Shown here: one piece after another, positions 1-7,983 of the stretch
Layout: each line of letters begins with the position of its first letter
How positions within the stretch are numbered: the first letter of the stretch is position 1
Assembly: GCA_018825385.1 (NCBI GenBank)
Contig: JAHJEX010000054.1
Location: 1-39,872 of the forward strand
Source: Patescibacteria group bacterium
GTDB taxonomy: Bacteria; Patescibacteriota; Patescibacteriia; UM-FILTER-42-10
Length of the DNA: 39,872 nucleotides
Reading direction: 5' to 3'
Notes under the pieces: model-generated
What the model was told of the DNA's origin: nothing
What the model saw: only the letters and a program-made list of their open reading frames with translations
The model's database searches: none
Translations under genes and position numbers: made by a program

Positions 1-27
1 AATATTTTACTAGACCAAATAATTGTT

Positions 28-942
28 TCATGAATTTTTACTTAATACTATAAATATTTTAGAACCACAATTAGGTAAAAGCTTACTCAGAACTTTATCA
101 ATAAAAGGATTTCCCAGAATTTTTCTCTTGCCTAAATATTTGTATGTTGAATAATCATCAATGCTATAATTATCAAATTGATTTGTTAGATTCATAAATC
201 TATTTTTAGAAAAACCAATTTCCTTATTAACAATACTCCCAGCGGTCGGTGAATGGTAATCAACTAATTTTTGCAATTCACTTGCTGTTAACTCCTTTTT
301 AATTATATCATTTGACAATAATTCTTTATTTACTTTACTGACTAAATTGCCAGATATTTTAGTTGAAGCAATACGTTTATTGTTTTTAACAATTATTTTG
401 TATGAGTAAATAGTATCTAAAAATTTATTAATTAAATAAATTGATTTGCTATTATAGTAAAGATTGTTCGGCTCATGAGCAATAATAATTTTACCATCAA
501 GTTTTAAATAATGATTTAATTTGTTAAATAAAATACTCAAATCAGGAATATGATGTAGTACAGAATTGAGTAATATGAAATCAAATTTATTTTTAAATCC
601 GTTGATTTCATATTTACTATCTTTAATTAATACAAAATTACTGTAGTTATGATTAATATTATCTTTTGATATTCTTAACATTTCTGGTGATGGATCGGCT
701 AATGTGATTTTACTATTTGGTGATATATAATCTTGTATAATTGAAGAAACAAAGCCAGTGCCTGCACCAAAATCTAAAATATCATATTTACTGTCAACGA
801 GGTATTTTTTTGCAATACCTTGCCATAATTCTATTTCATCACGAAAAATTTCATCATGTCTTCTATGGTATATAGAAGCTTCATATTTGTGCCAAGTTTT
901 ATTTATTTCAAATACTTTTTCTGGGCTGATTTTCATTGTCAT
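28..942 (-). CDS. Class I SAM-dependent methyltransferase
   Basis: A 304-residue protein with the class I methyltransferase signature: motif I ILDFGAGTG near residues 55-63, an acidic strand end (TLADPSP) that would bind the SAM ribose, and LLNSVLHHIPD, the usual post-II/III segment of Methyltransf_11/25 proteins. The C-terminal half (about 160-304) is not recognisable and probably holds the acceptor-binding part. The first ATG is used; a second ATG lies two codons in. It is the last complete gene of the leftward glycan cluster and ends in TGA 28 bp from the window edge. The likely role is methylation of a sugar or glycan intermediate in the cytoplasm. The fold is secure; the substrate is unknown. 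Confidence 0.85.
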   Translation of the reverse strand: MTMKISPEKVFEINKTWHKYEASIYHRRHDEIFRDEIELWQGIAKKYLVDSKYDILDFGAGTGFVSSIIQDYISPNSKITLADPSPEMLRISKDNINHNYSNFVLIKDSKYEINGFKNKFDFILLNSVLHHIPDLSILFNKLNHYLKLDGKIIIAHEPNNLYYNSKSIYLINKFLDTIYSYKIIVKNNKRIASTKISGNLVSKVNKELLSNDIIKKELTASELQKLVDYHSPTAGSIVNKEIGFSKNRFMNLTNQFDNYSIDDYSTYKYLGKRKILGNPFIDKVLSKLLPNCGSKIFIVLSKNS

Positions 943-964
943 AATGTTTCTTAAAGGTATACTA

Positions 965-2023
965 CTAACTAGTCTTAAATAAGTTTAAATAATTATCAAT
1001 AAAATAATCTAGATTGAATTGCTTTGCTGCTTCAAAACTTTTCTTTGACATCTCAAATACCTTACGCTCATTTTTAATGAGATTCGTTACCTCTTTTGCC
1101 ATTAGATCAAATCTACCATCGTCTACGAGAATTCCATTTGATAAATTAACTACTTCCTTTGTGGCAGAATTATTATATGCAATAATTGGCAAACCGCTTG
1201 CCATTGCTTCTACTGTTGTAATACCAAACATTTCGTGAGTTGAAGTTGTTGCATAAATTCTTGATTCTGATAGTAATTGGATCTTTTTTTCTTCAGAAAC
1301 TTTCCCATGAAAAGTAATGCAATTCTTTAAAGATAAATCCGACACCATTTTTATGATCTGATCATAATATCCTTGTCGCATAGTTTCATAACTCCCAATT
1401 ATATCAAGGTGAATTTTGGGATTTATTTTATGTACTAAGTTAAACATTTTAATAAGATCAGAATAGTTTTTACGGGAGCAAATTCTACCAATTGTCAATA
1501 TATTATACCTTTCAAAATTACTTATAGAGTATTGATTAATTTTGACAGGGTTATAAATTACGTTAATACTATCTAAATATTTGCCGCCTAATGAAACACT
1601 TTTAGCATAGTTGGATACTGCTACCAAATTATCGTAGAGCCATACAACTACAAACGTTATTCTATTTACTATCCAATTTGAATATTCAGAAACACTGCCA
1701 CAAAAAATTAGATTAGTAATAATTTTTCTTTTCAGCAATTTAATTAAAAAAGTTAGATAGAAATAATTTTTATATGGCTCAAAAACACATAATACATCAA
1801 TTTTAAATTTATAAAGAACTTTTAAAATATTATTTGCGTTTAAATAGTAAACGTGCATCCCGTCTTCGAAAGAGTAATTTAATATTTTGTAGTCCGAATG
1901 ATCAGCTAGAACGTAAATATTACACTTCTCGTCTTTTTGAATTAAGCCACTACCAAGATTTCTCATTATTTCTTGAATGCCACCCTGAATTTTACTGTAT
2001 TTATAAACGAATAAATAATTCAT
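965..2023 (-). CDS. GT4 family glycosyltransferase
   Basis: A 352-residue retaining GT-B glycosyltransferase. The C-terminal nucleotide-sugar domain shows ILTIGRICSRKN (about 175-186), IHLDIIGSYE, and the EX7E motif in EMFGITTVEAMASGLP near residues 262-277. The N-terminal half begins with an acceptor domain (KIQGGIQEIMRNL). It lies 22 bp upstream of the terminal methyltransferase and is separated from the methyltransferase before it by 112 bp rich in inverted repeats. It probably adds one sugar to the lipid-linked glycan on the inner membrane face. Donor and linkage cannot be read from the sequence. Confidence 0.88.
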   Translation of the reverse strand: MNYLFVYKYSKIQGGIQEIMRNLGSGLIQKDEKCNIYVLADHSDYKILNYSFEDGMHVYYLNANNILKVLYKFKIDVLCVFEPYKNYFYLTFLIKLLKRKIITNLIFCGSVSEYSNWIVNRITFVVVWLYDNLVAVSNYAKSVSLGGKYLDSINVIYNPVKINQYSISNFERYNILTIGRICSRKNYSDLIKMFNLVHKINPKIHLDIIGSYETMRQGYYDQIIKMVSDLSLKNCITFHGKVSEEKKIQLLSESRIYATTSTHEMFGITTVEAMASGLPIIAYNNSATKEVVNLSNGILVDDGRFDLMAKEVTNLIKNERKVFEMSKKSFEAAKQFNLDYFIDNYLNLFKTS

Positions 2024-2043
2024 ATCTTGTTATTAAAGGAATG

Positions 2044-2130
2044 TATTCTACGTTCTAGTCATTTTTGAACGTGGAATATTAAACCACGATCATGAAAACT
2101 ACGAATCCATTTCTGTCGTCAAAAATTCGT
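2044..2130. other. Cluster of overlapping inverted repeats
   Basis: The 112-bp gap between two glycan genes holds a 12-bp stem (2044-2055 with 2067-2078, one G-T wobble, 11-nt loop), a second stem CGTGG/CCACG (2070-2074 with 2084-2088) that reuses the right arm of the first, and a third, ACGAAT/ATTCGT (2101-2106 with 2125-2130). The first two are mutually exclusive. Neither is followed by a convincing T-run on either strand, so these are not plain intrinsic terminators. They could be an RNA processing or attenuation element between the two cistrons. Confidence 0.5.
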
Positions 2131-2135
2131 TTCAT

Positions 2136-2798
2136 TCATTTATTTGCAACAATATAGTAGCCACTATGGTATTTCATTAGTCGTTTATTTTTTTTGACCC
2201 ATTTACTATTATCAAGTTTTACAGCTAGATCCATTAATGGGTAGAATAAGTAAAAGAAATGTTTGATAGGGAATGGTAATAGTTTTATCAACTCCTTTTT
2301 CATATCCATTAGAACAGTAAAATATCTACCCATTATCACAATTTTACTAATCTGAAAGCCCACTTTTACTAATTCGTTTTTCCATTTATCTTCAGTCCAC
2401 CTTTGAAAATCATTAGGGTCGGCATGGACAGGGTACAAGAAAGGTACACATATTATTATTGTACCGCCGTTTTTTAGAACCCTATAACATTCTTTCAATC
2501 CATCTTCTATCCTTTTAACGTGTTCAAAAAGCTCAATAGCATTTATTACATCAACACTTTCTGATTTGATTGTATCCATATGGGATACATCTAATACCAA
2601 ATCTGGTTTATGCTTCTTATTGATGTCAGTATAAATCCATTTCTTAACTTTCCCCATCGGCTCTTTAAATTGGCCTCGTTTCCGACCACCAATATCTAAA
2701 ACAAATCCATTATAGAAATGAATATTCTCTTTTAAAATTCGATCAATACTCTTCCTTCTATATGTGGCCCAAAAATAATAATTTACATTTTTTAGCAT
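2136..2798 (-). CDS. SAM-dependent methyltransferase (Methyltransf_11-like)
   Basis: A 220-residue protein with motif I FVLDIGGRKRG (about 32-42), an acidic motif II (WIYTDINKK), then DVINAIELFEHV and CYRVLKNGGTIIICVPF (about 100-118), a pattern typical of methyltransferases in polysaccharide loci. The GG-R-K-R-G form of motif I, rather than GxGxG, is seen in a sub-branch of such enzymes. It starts at an ATG about 66 nt downstream of a predicted start point (promoter 2871-2899), so it may head its own transcript with the two genes to its left. Sugar or glycan O-methylation is inferred from context only. Confidence 0.82.
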   Translation of the reverse strand: MLKNVNYYFWATYRRKSIDRILKENIHFYNGFVLDIGGRKRGQFKEPMGKVKKWIYTDINKKHKPDLVLDVSHMDTIKSESVDVINAIELFEHVKRIEDGLKECYRVLKNGGTIIICVPFLYPVHADPNDFQRWTEDKWKNELVKVGFQISKIVIMGRYFTVLMDMKKELIKLLPFPIKHFFYLFYPLMDLAVKLDNSKWVKKNKRLMKYHSGYYIVANK

Positions 2799-2870
2799 TT
2801 ATATTTTGCAATGATAAACAACATGATATATTTGATTGCTATTTTTTTATTAAACTGTATTCTCCAATAG

Positions 2871-2899
2871 ATTATAGGCTAGATAAATGATTTAATCAA
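2871..2899 (-). promoter_or_regulatory. Sigma70-type promoter inside the glycan cluster
   Basis: On the minus strand, TTGATT (2899-2894) is separated by 17 bp from a perfect TATAAT (2876-2871). The predicted start near 2864 leaves a leader of about 66 nt before the methyltransferase ATG at 2798. It sits in a 135-bp gap between same-strand genes, where an internal promoter would be expected. Read by eye; not tested. Confidence 0.5.
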
Positions 2900-2933
2900 A
2901 TTGGTATAATGGTTTAATTGAATACATAATAAA

Positions 2934-4013
2934 TTAAGTTATAAATTCTTTAAAACCTAATTTCTGGTTTACTTCTAAAATTTGAGTAATTATGGATATG
3001 CCCCATAAGAACATTACTGTGCCATGAATATCTGGTTCATTCTGACCACGCGAAATCTTTGCGTCGTAGTATGTTGTGTTTGCCTGACCTTGATTAAAGG
3101 AAAACCCGCCTAATTTCGGATAATAATATTTGTGATAAATTTTTAGGCGGTCATAAGCGAATTCTTTAATTTTTGATGATTTATACTCACTACTTATCTG
3201 ATTGCAGTATTTTAGAACATAAACAATATTGAAATTATCGCAGGCTTGTTCATTATGTTTCGCTGCTAGGCATAAGTCAATTAATTTATCTGGGTATTGA
3301 AAATTCAATTTATTAACAACTTTCAAACCTGTGATTACTTTCATTGCACCATTTATTTTTTGTTGCAAACTTGGTTCGTTTTTGTACCATGAACCACTTT
3401 TTGGATCTTGAAGTTTATTAACCCAATCTACTGAGTAATTAATTAACTCAGATTTATTATTTACATTACTATTTTGCAAAAAGAACATCAAATGCGAAAA
3501 ATGACTTCCTGCTCCCCAGGGTTTTTCCCAGTCAAGATTAATTAAATAAGTTTCAACTCTCTCTTTCGTTTTTGGAAATTCTAGATAAGGAATTTCAGGC
3601 CCTTCTTCTAAAAGGTTCAAGGCAGAAATTGCTTGTCTTGTTTCAGCTCTAATTGTTGATTTATGAAAAAAATTGCTATAGTCTAAATTTCTCAATCCTA
3701 CCAATTTATCTCTCAAAAATGTTTTTCTTTTTACTAATGGGTCATATAAGGATCCATCTTTCTGTTGAAAGCTCTTAATAAAATTTGCCATTGCTTTCCT
3801 TTCTTTGACTGGCAATTTATCTAACAAATCTAATGAATAATAAATCTTAGTCGCAAAAACAGTATTACCCAATCCCCATTTAATATTATCGTCATATAAA
3901 TCTCCCGACAAAGAATAATGAAAAAAACCAGGTACGTTGTCAACTTTCAATTTATCCAAGAATAATGGAACATCCTGTTTCAAATTTTCTATCCATTCTA
4001 TTTGCTTATTCAT
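2934..4013 (-). CDS. Alpha/alpha-toroid (prenyltransferase/terpenoid cyclase-like) protein of unknown function
   Basis: A 359-residue protein with no signal peptide or membrane segment. It shows the irregular helical-repeat character of the terpenoid cyclase/prenyltransferase alpha/alpha-toroid superfamily: repeats built around a Gly-rich turn and an aromatic (QQKDGSLYD near 70; DPKSGSWYKN near 205; KLGGFSFNQGQ near 300), each leading to a helix, ending with EPDIHGTVMFLWGISII (about 327-343). No DxDD motif of squalene-hopene cyclases is visible, so lipid cyclisation is not supported. It sits between two blocks of glycosyltransferase genes. A glycan-processing role (lyase or hydrolase with a toroid fold) is possible but unproven. 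Confidence 0.6.
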   Translation of the reverse strand: MNKQIEWIENLKQDVPLFLDKLKVDNVPGFFHYSLSGDLYDDNIKWGLGNTVFATKIYYSLDLLDKLPVKERKAMANFIKSFQQKDGSLYDPLVKRKTFLRDKLVGLRNLDYSNFFHKSTIRAETRQAISALNLLEEGPEIPYLEFPKTKERVETYLINLDWEKPWGAGSHFSHLMFFLQNSNVNNKSELINYSVDWVNKLQDPKSGSWYKNEPSLQQKINGAMKVITGLKVVNKLNFQYPDKLIDLCLAAKHNEQACDNFNIVYVLKYCNQISSEYKSSKIKEFAYDRLKIYHKYYYPKLGGFSFNQGQANTTYYDAKISRGQNEPDIHGTVMFLWGISIITQILEVNQKLGFKEFIT

Positions 4014-4022
4014 ATAAGAAGT

Positions 4023-5048
4023 CTATTTAAGTTTACTTTTAATGTTCCAAAAATTTGTCATAAGCAATAGATGATACAGATGGAATATATTTGGCATTTT
4101 TTGCTTATACATACCATTTCTAGATTCTTCGAATATTTTATGAGCAAATCTATAATAATTTTCTCCAACTGCTTTAATTTTAGGCAAATCAATTTCATTT
4201 TGGTATTTCAGGTAATTATTTGTAATCATATCGATTTTATTAATAACATCAGCTTTACTTTCAAAAATTTCTCCTGCTTTATTTATTATTTCTCTGTGCC
4301 CGCCATCATTTAGTGTTACAGCTGGGAGACCACATGATAATGCCTCAATTAGTGAGTTGGAACAGGGATCTACTTGACTTGCTGTTATGAATATATCATG
4401 ATTTTTTAAAATCCCAGCAATCTTTATACTGTCCATGGGTTTTAACCATTTAATATTCTTAAATTTTACTGGAGAATTACCAATAAAAGTCATTTCATAC
4501 TTTGAAAAATCTAAGCTATTATCTAAATATTTGTAGATTTCGAAACCTTTTCGCCAGTTAGCTGACCAACTTGTGGCTATTAGTTTTATTTTTCTTTGTT
4601 TACTAAATTTGGCCTTACTATCATTATTGAAAATATGTGGATCAGAAGCATTGATAATAGTAGTTTCGAAATTATTTTTTTTAATACCTAGTTGGTTGTT
4701 GGCCGTCTTACACCAGTTAGACTGAAATATTGTGCCATCGGAAAATTGATCGTTAAAGTTATATATTATTTTGTCCACCTCATAATCTTTATTTCTTATT
4801 TTAGAAATTGGTCCATCAACACGATGAATTATTATCTTACCTGCTTTTTTTAGATTATAGATTTGTTTAAAACGGAATTCTTCTCTGAAAGGAAAACTGT
4901 TAAATAATATTACATCAGCTTTTGTGGGGTCTTCCGAATATGCGTTCATAGATAAAAATTGCTGACGCAAAATTTTTAAAAATTGGTTGCCACCACCAAA
5001 GGGACCAGTTTTAAGTTTATATAGTATGTGAATTTTAATTTTATTCAT
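4023..5048 (-). CDS. GT4-like glycosyltransferase
   Basis: A 341-residue GT-B protein. The N-terminal domain has the glycine-rich acceptor loop (KTGPFGGGNQFL, about 13-24) and a conserved IIHRVDGP segment near residue 72. The C-terminal domain carries the nucleotide-sugar site in DPCSNSLIEALSCGLPAVTLNDGGHREII (residues around 225-253, read in parts). The first Glu of the EX7E pair is Asp here. Its start overlaps the stop of the upstream glycosyltransferase by 4 bp, so the two are probably translationally coupled. The family call is good; donor and acceptor are unknown. Confidence 0.82.
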   Translation of the reverse strand: MNKIKIHILYKLKTGPFGGGNQFLKILRQQFLSMNAYSEDPTKADVILFNSFPFREEFRFKQIYNLKKAGKIIIHRVDGPISKIRNKDYEVDKIIYNFNDQFSDGTIFQSNWCKTANNQLGIKKNNFETTIINASDPHIFNNDSKAKFSKQRKIKLIATSWSANWRKGFEIYKYLDNSLDFSKYEMTFIGNSPVKFKNIKWLKPMDSIKIAGILKNHDIFITASQVDPCSNSLIEALSCGLPAVTLNDGGHREIINKAGEIFESKADVINKIDMITNNYLKYQNEIDLPKIKAVGENYYRFAHKIFEESRNGMYKQKMPNIFHLYHLLLMTNFWNIKSKLK

Positions 5049-6103
5049 AATTTCTTATATATCTCATCATAATACTTACTGGCAATTAATCTCCAGTCAA
5101 ATTCTTTGACAGACGTTAGGCCATTATTAGTAATTATTTTCCCTATTTTCCTATCTTCAAATATATTGAGAGATTTTGACAATAGGTTAGATATATCATC
5201 TATTTGTGTAAGCATGCCATTTTGCTTATCATTAATGATATCAGGAGCCATACCCACCGTGGTTGATACTATAGGAACACCACAAGCCCATGATTCTAAA
5301 ATTGCTTTAGGTCCACCTTCTTCACGCGAGGTCATCAAGTATAAATCTATAGCATTGTAGTAATCAACAATATCAAGGTAATTCTTAAGATAATCATGTT
5401 TATAGTTTATTTTTGCATCCTCCAACCTTTTTTTTACGTACCCCCGGGCTGGTCCGGTCAGCAATACAAAAATTGGTGATCTTTTTGATAACTTTTCGAC
5501 AACATCACAGAAAATATCAGGACCCTTTACTAATTTGGGTTCAATTCCTTTTCCCCAACCTACGCCGTCTTTTTGAAAGGATCCAATAATAAATTTATCT
5601 AAGGGTAATCCTAATCGTTTCTTTATCCTATTTTTTTCATCTGAACTCATAGGTTTAAAATAATCTAAATCAACACCTAAGGGGATAACAGTGATTTTAT
5701 TTTCAGGGATTCCAAAACCAACTAATTTTCTTTTAGTATTATTGGAAGCAGTATGAAAAATATCGACTACTTTTAATAATTGCGGGATAAATTTAACTTT
5801 CTTGTCATTTTCAATTATATGAAACCAGGTTAAAATTATCTTATTGCTCTTATCAATATTAGCCACATTTTCGTGATCGATTATTGTGTTAATTGATCCA
5901 AAATGGATGATTTTATTTCTCAAACCAAGATAAGTGGTGCTTGTTCTGGATCTGATTAATTCTAATTTATTCAAATTATCGGTGAGCTGCCTTCCGTCCC
6001 AATTGATTGACCACTCTGGTTGCTCGACAACATAAACAAGTTCGTGACGCTTATCAAGTGTATTTCGGGTAATACTTTTTATTTTATTGAGTTTACTGAT
6101 CAT
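5045..6103 (-). CDS. GT4 family glycosyltransferase
   Basis: A GT-B glycosyltransferase of 352 residues from the chosen start. The C-terminal half shows KFIIGSFQKDGVGWG, FVLLTGPARGYV and the EX7E motif EEGGPKAILESWACGVPIV near residues 260-278. The ATG at 6103 overlaps the TGA of the upstream methyltransferase in an ATGA arrangement, which favours it over an in-frame ATG at 6127 that would add eight residues. The gene belongs to the tightly overlapped stretch 4023-6738. It probably transfers a hexose or deoxyhexose to a lipid-linked glycan in the cytoplasm. Confidence 0.86.
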   Translation of the reverse strand: MISKLNKIKSITRNTLDKRHELVYVVEQPEWSINWDGRQLTDNLNKLELIRSRTSTTYLGLRNKIIHFGSINTIIDHENVANIDKSNKIILTWFHIIENDKKVKFIPQLLKVVDIFHTASNNTKRKLVGFGIPENKITVIPLGVDLDYFKPMSSDEKNRIKKRLGLPLDKFIIGSFQKDGVGWGKGIEPKLVKGPDIFCDVVEKLSKRSPIFVLLTGPARGYVKKRLEDAKINYKHDYLKNYLDIVDYYNAIDLYLMTSREEGGPKAILESWACGVPIVSTTVGMAPDIINDKQNGMLTQIDDISNLLSKSLNIFEDRKIGKIITNNGLTSVKEFDWRLIASKYYDEIYKKL

Positions 6104-6738
6104 ATGATTTTTACAGCTACTGCCCATACTTCGCCAAACTGAACGGTTTTAGAGTCAACATTCCAACCTGAGGCATTTAGCTCTTCTTTCAGTGTGTCAG
6201 GAGTATATTCAATGTAATGTGTTTTATCTAGTCGATATTCGAAATTATTCTCTTTTTTATAAATTGTTAACCAGTCTCTATTGATAAGGGGGACTCTTAC
6301 TAAAATAATATCTGAAATTTCATGCAAATCGTACAAAAAAGATTTTCGATCTTCAATATGCTCTAGAACATTTGATAAAACAATTTTACTGAATCTTTGC
6401 TTAAAATCTCGTTTAGTAGCATCTCCGACGATAAAATTCAAATTGTCACGAAAATATTTACTCTTAGCAAATTCTATATTTTTTTGAGAGATATCAATAC
6501 CTACAACACTTTTAGCTTTTTTAGCGATATCATAGGTGTTATTTCCGCTACCGCAACCTAAATCTAATATAATGTCATCGGAAGAAATGTTATCAACAAA
6601 GAATTTATGGTAATTAATTATTCTGTGTTTCGGATGAATTCCATTATTTATTTTTACAGATAATAGGGAGATTTTATCATACGAATAATTATGTAACAGA
6701 ACAAACAGATTAGTTAATAATAAATATATTTTTTTCAT
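6100..6738 (-). CDS. SAM-dependent methyltransferase (Methyltransf_11-like)
   Basis: A 212-residue class I methyltransferase. Motif I is IILDLGCGSGNNTYDIA (about 55-71), the acidic residue after strand 2 is in VVGIDISQKN (about 78-87), motif II is FIVGDATKRDF, and motif III is VLSNVLEHIEDR (about 119-130). The N-terminus is hydrophobic enough (KKIYLLLTNLFVLLHNYSY) to allow loose membrane association. It is coupled by a 4-bp overlap to the following glycosyltransferase. The chemistry is secure; methylation of a glycan sugar is inferred from the neighbours. Confidence 0.86.
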   Translation of the reverse strand: MKKIYLLLTNLFVLLHNYSYDKISLLSVKINNGIHPKHRIINYHKFFVDNISSDDIILDLGCGSGNNTYDIAKKAKSVVGIDISQKNIEFAKSKYFRDNLNFIVGDATKRDFKQRFSKIVLSNVLEHIEDRKSFLYDLHEISDIILVRVPLINRDWLTIYKKENNFEYRLDKTHYIEYTPDTLKEELNASGWNVDSKTVQFGEVWAVAVKII

Positions 6739-6842
6739 TTGTGATTTAAAAAAATTAGTAAAATAGTATGACTACTGAAATATACAAATTATCTATAAAT
6801 AGCACTTACGATAAGTTTATTAAAGAAAGAATTTCTATCACA

Positions 6843-6862
6843 ATATGTTATGATATGTTATG
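6843..6862. repeat. Perfect tandem 10-bp repeat (2 copies)
   Basis: ATATGTTATG occurs twice head-to-tail just beyond the stop codon of the gene ending at 6871, within a 132-bp intergenic gap. A weak -35/-10 pair (TTGTAT, 16 bp, TATTTT) lies further along the same gap on the minus strand. The repeat could be a binding site or simple slippage. Confidence 0.6.
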
Positions 6863-6870
6863 CTGGCAGG

Positions 6871-7983
6871 TTAATGCATTAGTTGCTTATATATCATATT
6901 TTCTTTTTTAACAATGCTTTCAAGATTAAAACTATTTTCTACACTTATCCTAGCCTGTTTACCAATGTCTTCACGGAGTTTTCTGTTCCCCATTAATTCG
7001 ATAATACCGTTTCTAATACTTAAAGTATCAGTATTAATTAGTAAGCCATTTACTTTATTTTTAATTAACTCGTTAGTTCCATTAACGTTTGTACCTAGGC
7101 AAGCCATTCCACAGGCCATTGCTTCAATCAATGTCTTCGGCATCCCCTCATAAAAAGAAGGCAATATGTACATTTTATAATGATTGAGTATATATGGCAA
7201 TTTGGAATTAGGAATATTTCGTATAAAATTTATTTTGACGTTCTTACTTTTTGCAAAATCTGATAATTTTACTCCCAAAACTCCTGAGCCGTAAATATCT
7301 AAAGAATAATCGAGATTTTCCATGGCTTCAATTAAACTGAATAAATTTTTCTGATCGGTAAGTCTGCCAACAAAAACAATATCTTTATCTTTCTCTATAC
7401 CTAAATGTCTAAAAAGGTTCATATCAACAAAATTATGAATCAAACTGACATCTGATTTAATATTATAATTACTAATGATATATTGTTTATCGTGTTTGCT
7501 GGTGACAATACTATGGTCGGCAAATTTATAAGCTAATTTCTCCACTAATCTATATATAAAACGCAAAAACTTTTTATTCTTTAAAAATAATGTCATTGTG
7601 TAGCCTGTTCTGATCAATAATTTACTCTTATAAATTATTTTACTGATAACTGCGCTCCAACTACCTGGCATTTGATTTGTCTTCAAAATGGTACATTCTT
7701 TAATATACCTTTTTTGTAGTAGTGGCAATAGAAAAGAATATAGGAGTGAGCCATATTTTATATTAAAAAAAACCGGTTTTGGTATGATAATAATTCCATT
7801 TTGCAAGTATTTTTCATATTTTTTATCATCAGAGCCATAAGTAAACCAATAAATACTATCAAAGATATTTTTTTTGATAAATTCTTCATATAACAATTTC
7901 TCACGTTCAAGCAAGTCCATTTTTTCCCACCTTTCTACTGATACACCTTTGGTAAAAAATACACCTAATGTTTTATGATCCAT
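6871..7983 (-). CDS. GT4 family glycosyltransferase
   Basis: A 370-residue GT-B enzyme. Recognisable parts are the inter-domain segment DHSIVTSKHDKQYI (about 156-169), IVFVGRLTDQKN at the start of the donor domain (about 203-214), LDIYGSGV, and EX7E in YEGMPKTLIEAMACGMACL near residues 280-298. It overlaps the upstream GT2 gene by 11 bp, suggesting coupled translation, and is followed by a 132-bp gap, so it may end a sub-operon. Cytoplasmic glycan assembly is inferred. Confidence 0.87.
   Translation of the reverse strand: MDHKTLGVFFTKGVSVERWEKMDLLEREKLLYEEFIKKNIFDSIYWFTYGSDDKKYEKYLQNGIIIIPKPVFFNIKYGSLLYSFLLPLLQKRYIKECTILKTNQMPGSWSAVISKIIYKSKLLIRTGYTMTLFLKNKKFLRFIYRLVEKLAYKFADHSIVTSKHDKQYIISNYNIKSDVSLIHNFVDMNLFRHLGIEKDKDIVFVGRLTDQKNLFSLIEAMENLDYSLDIYGSGVLGVKLSDFAKSKNVKINFIRNIPNSKLPYILNHYKMYILPSFYEGMPKTLIEAMACGMACLGTNVNGTNELIKNKVNGLLINTDTLSIRNGIIELMGNRKLREDIGKQARISVENSFNLESIVKKENMIYKQLMH

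Noticed and set aside
2905-2910. Plus-strand TATAAT in the 2799-2933 gap
   Set aside because: No plus-strand gene follows it for over 11 kb, and no -35 is paired with it.
2934-4013. Squalene-hopene cyclase or other terpene cyclase
   Set aside because: Fold resemblance only; the catalytic DxDD motif and QW-repeat consensus are absent, and no isoprenoid genes are nearby.
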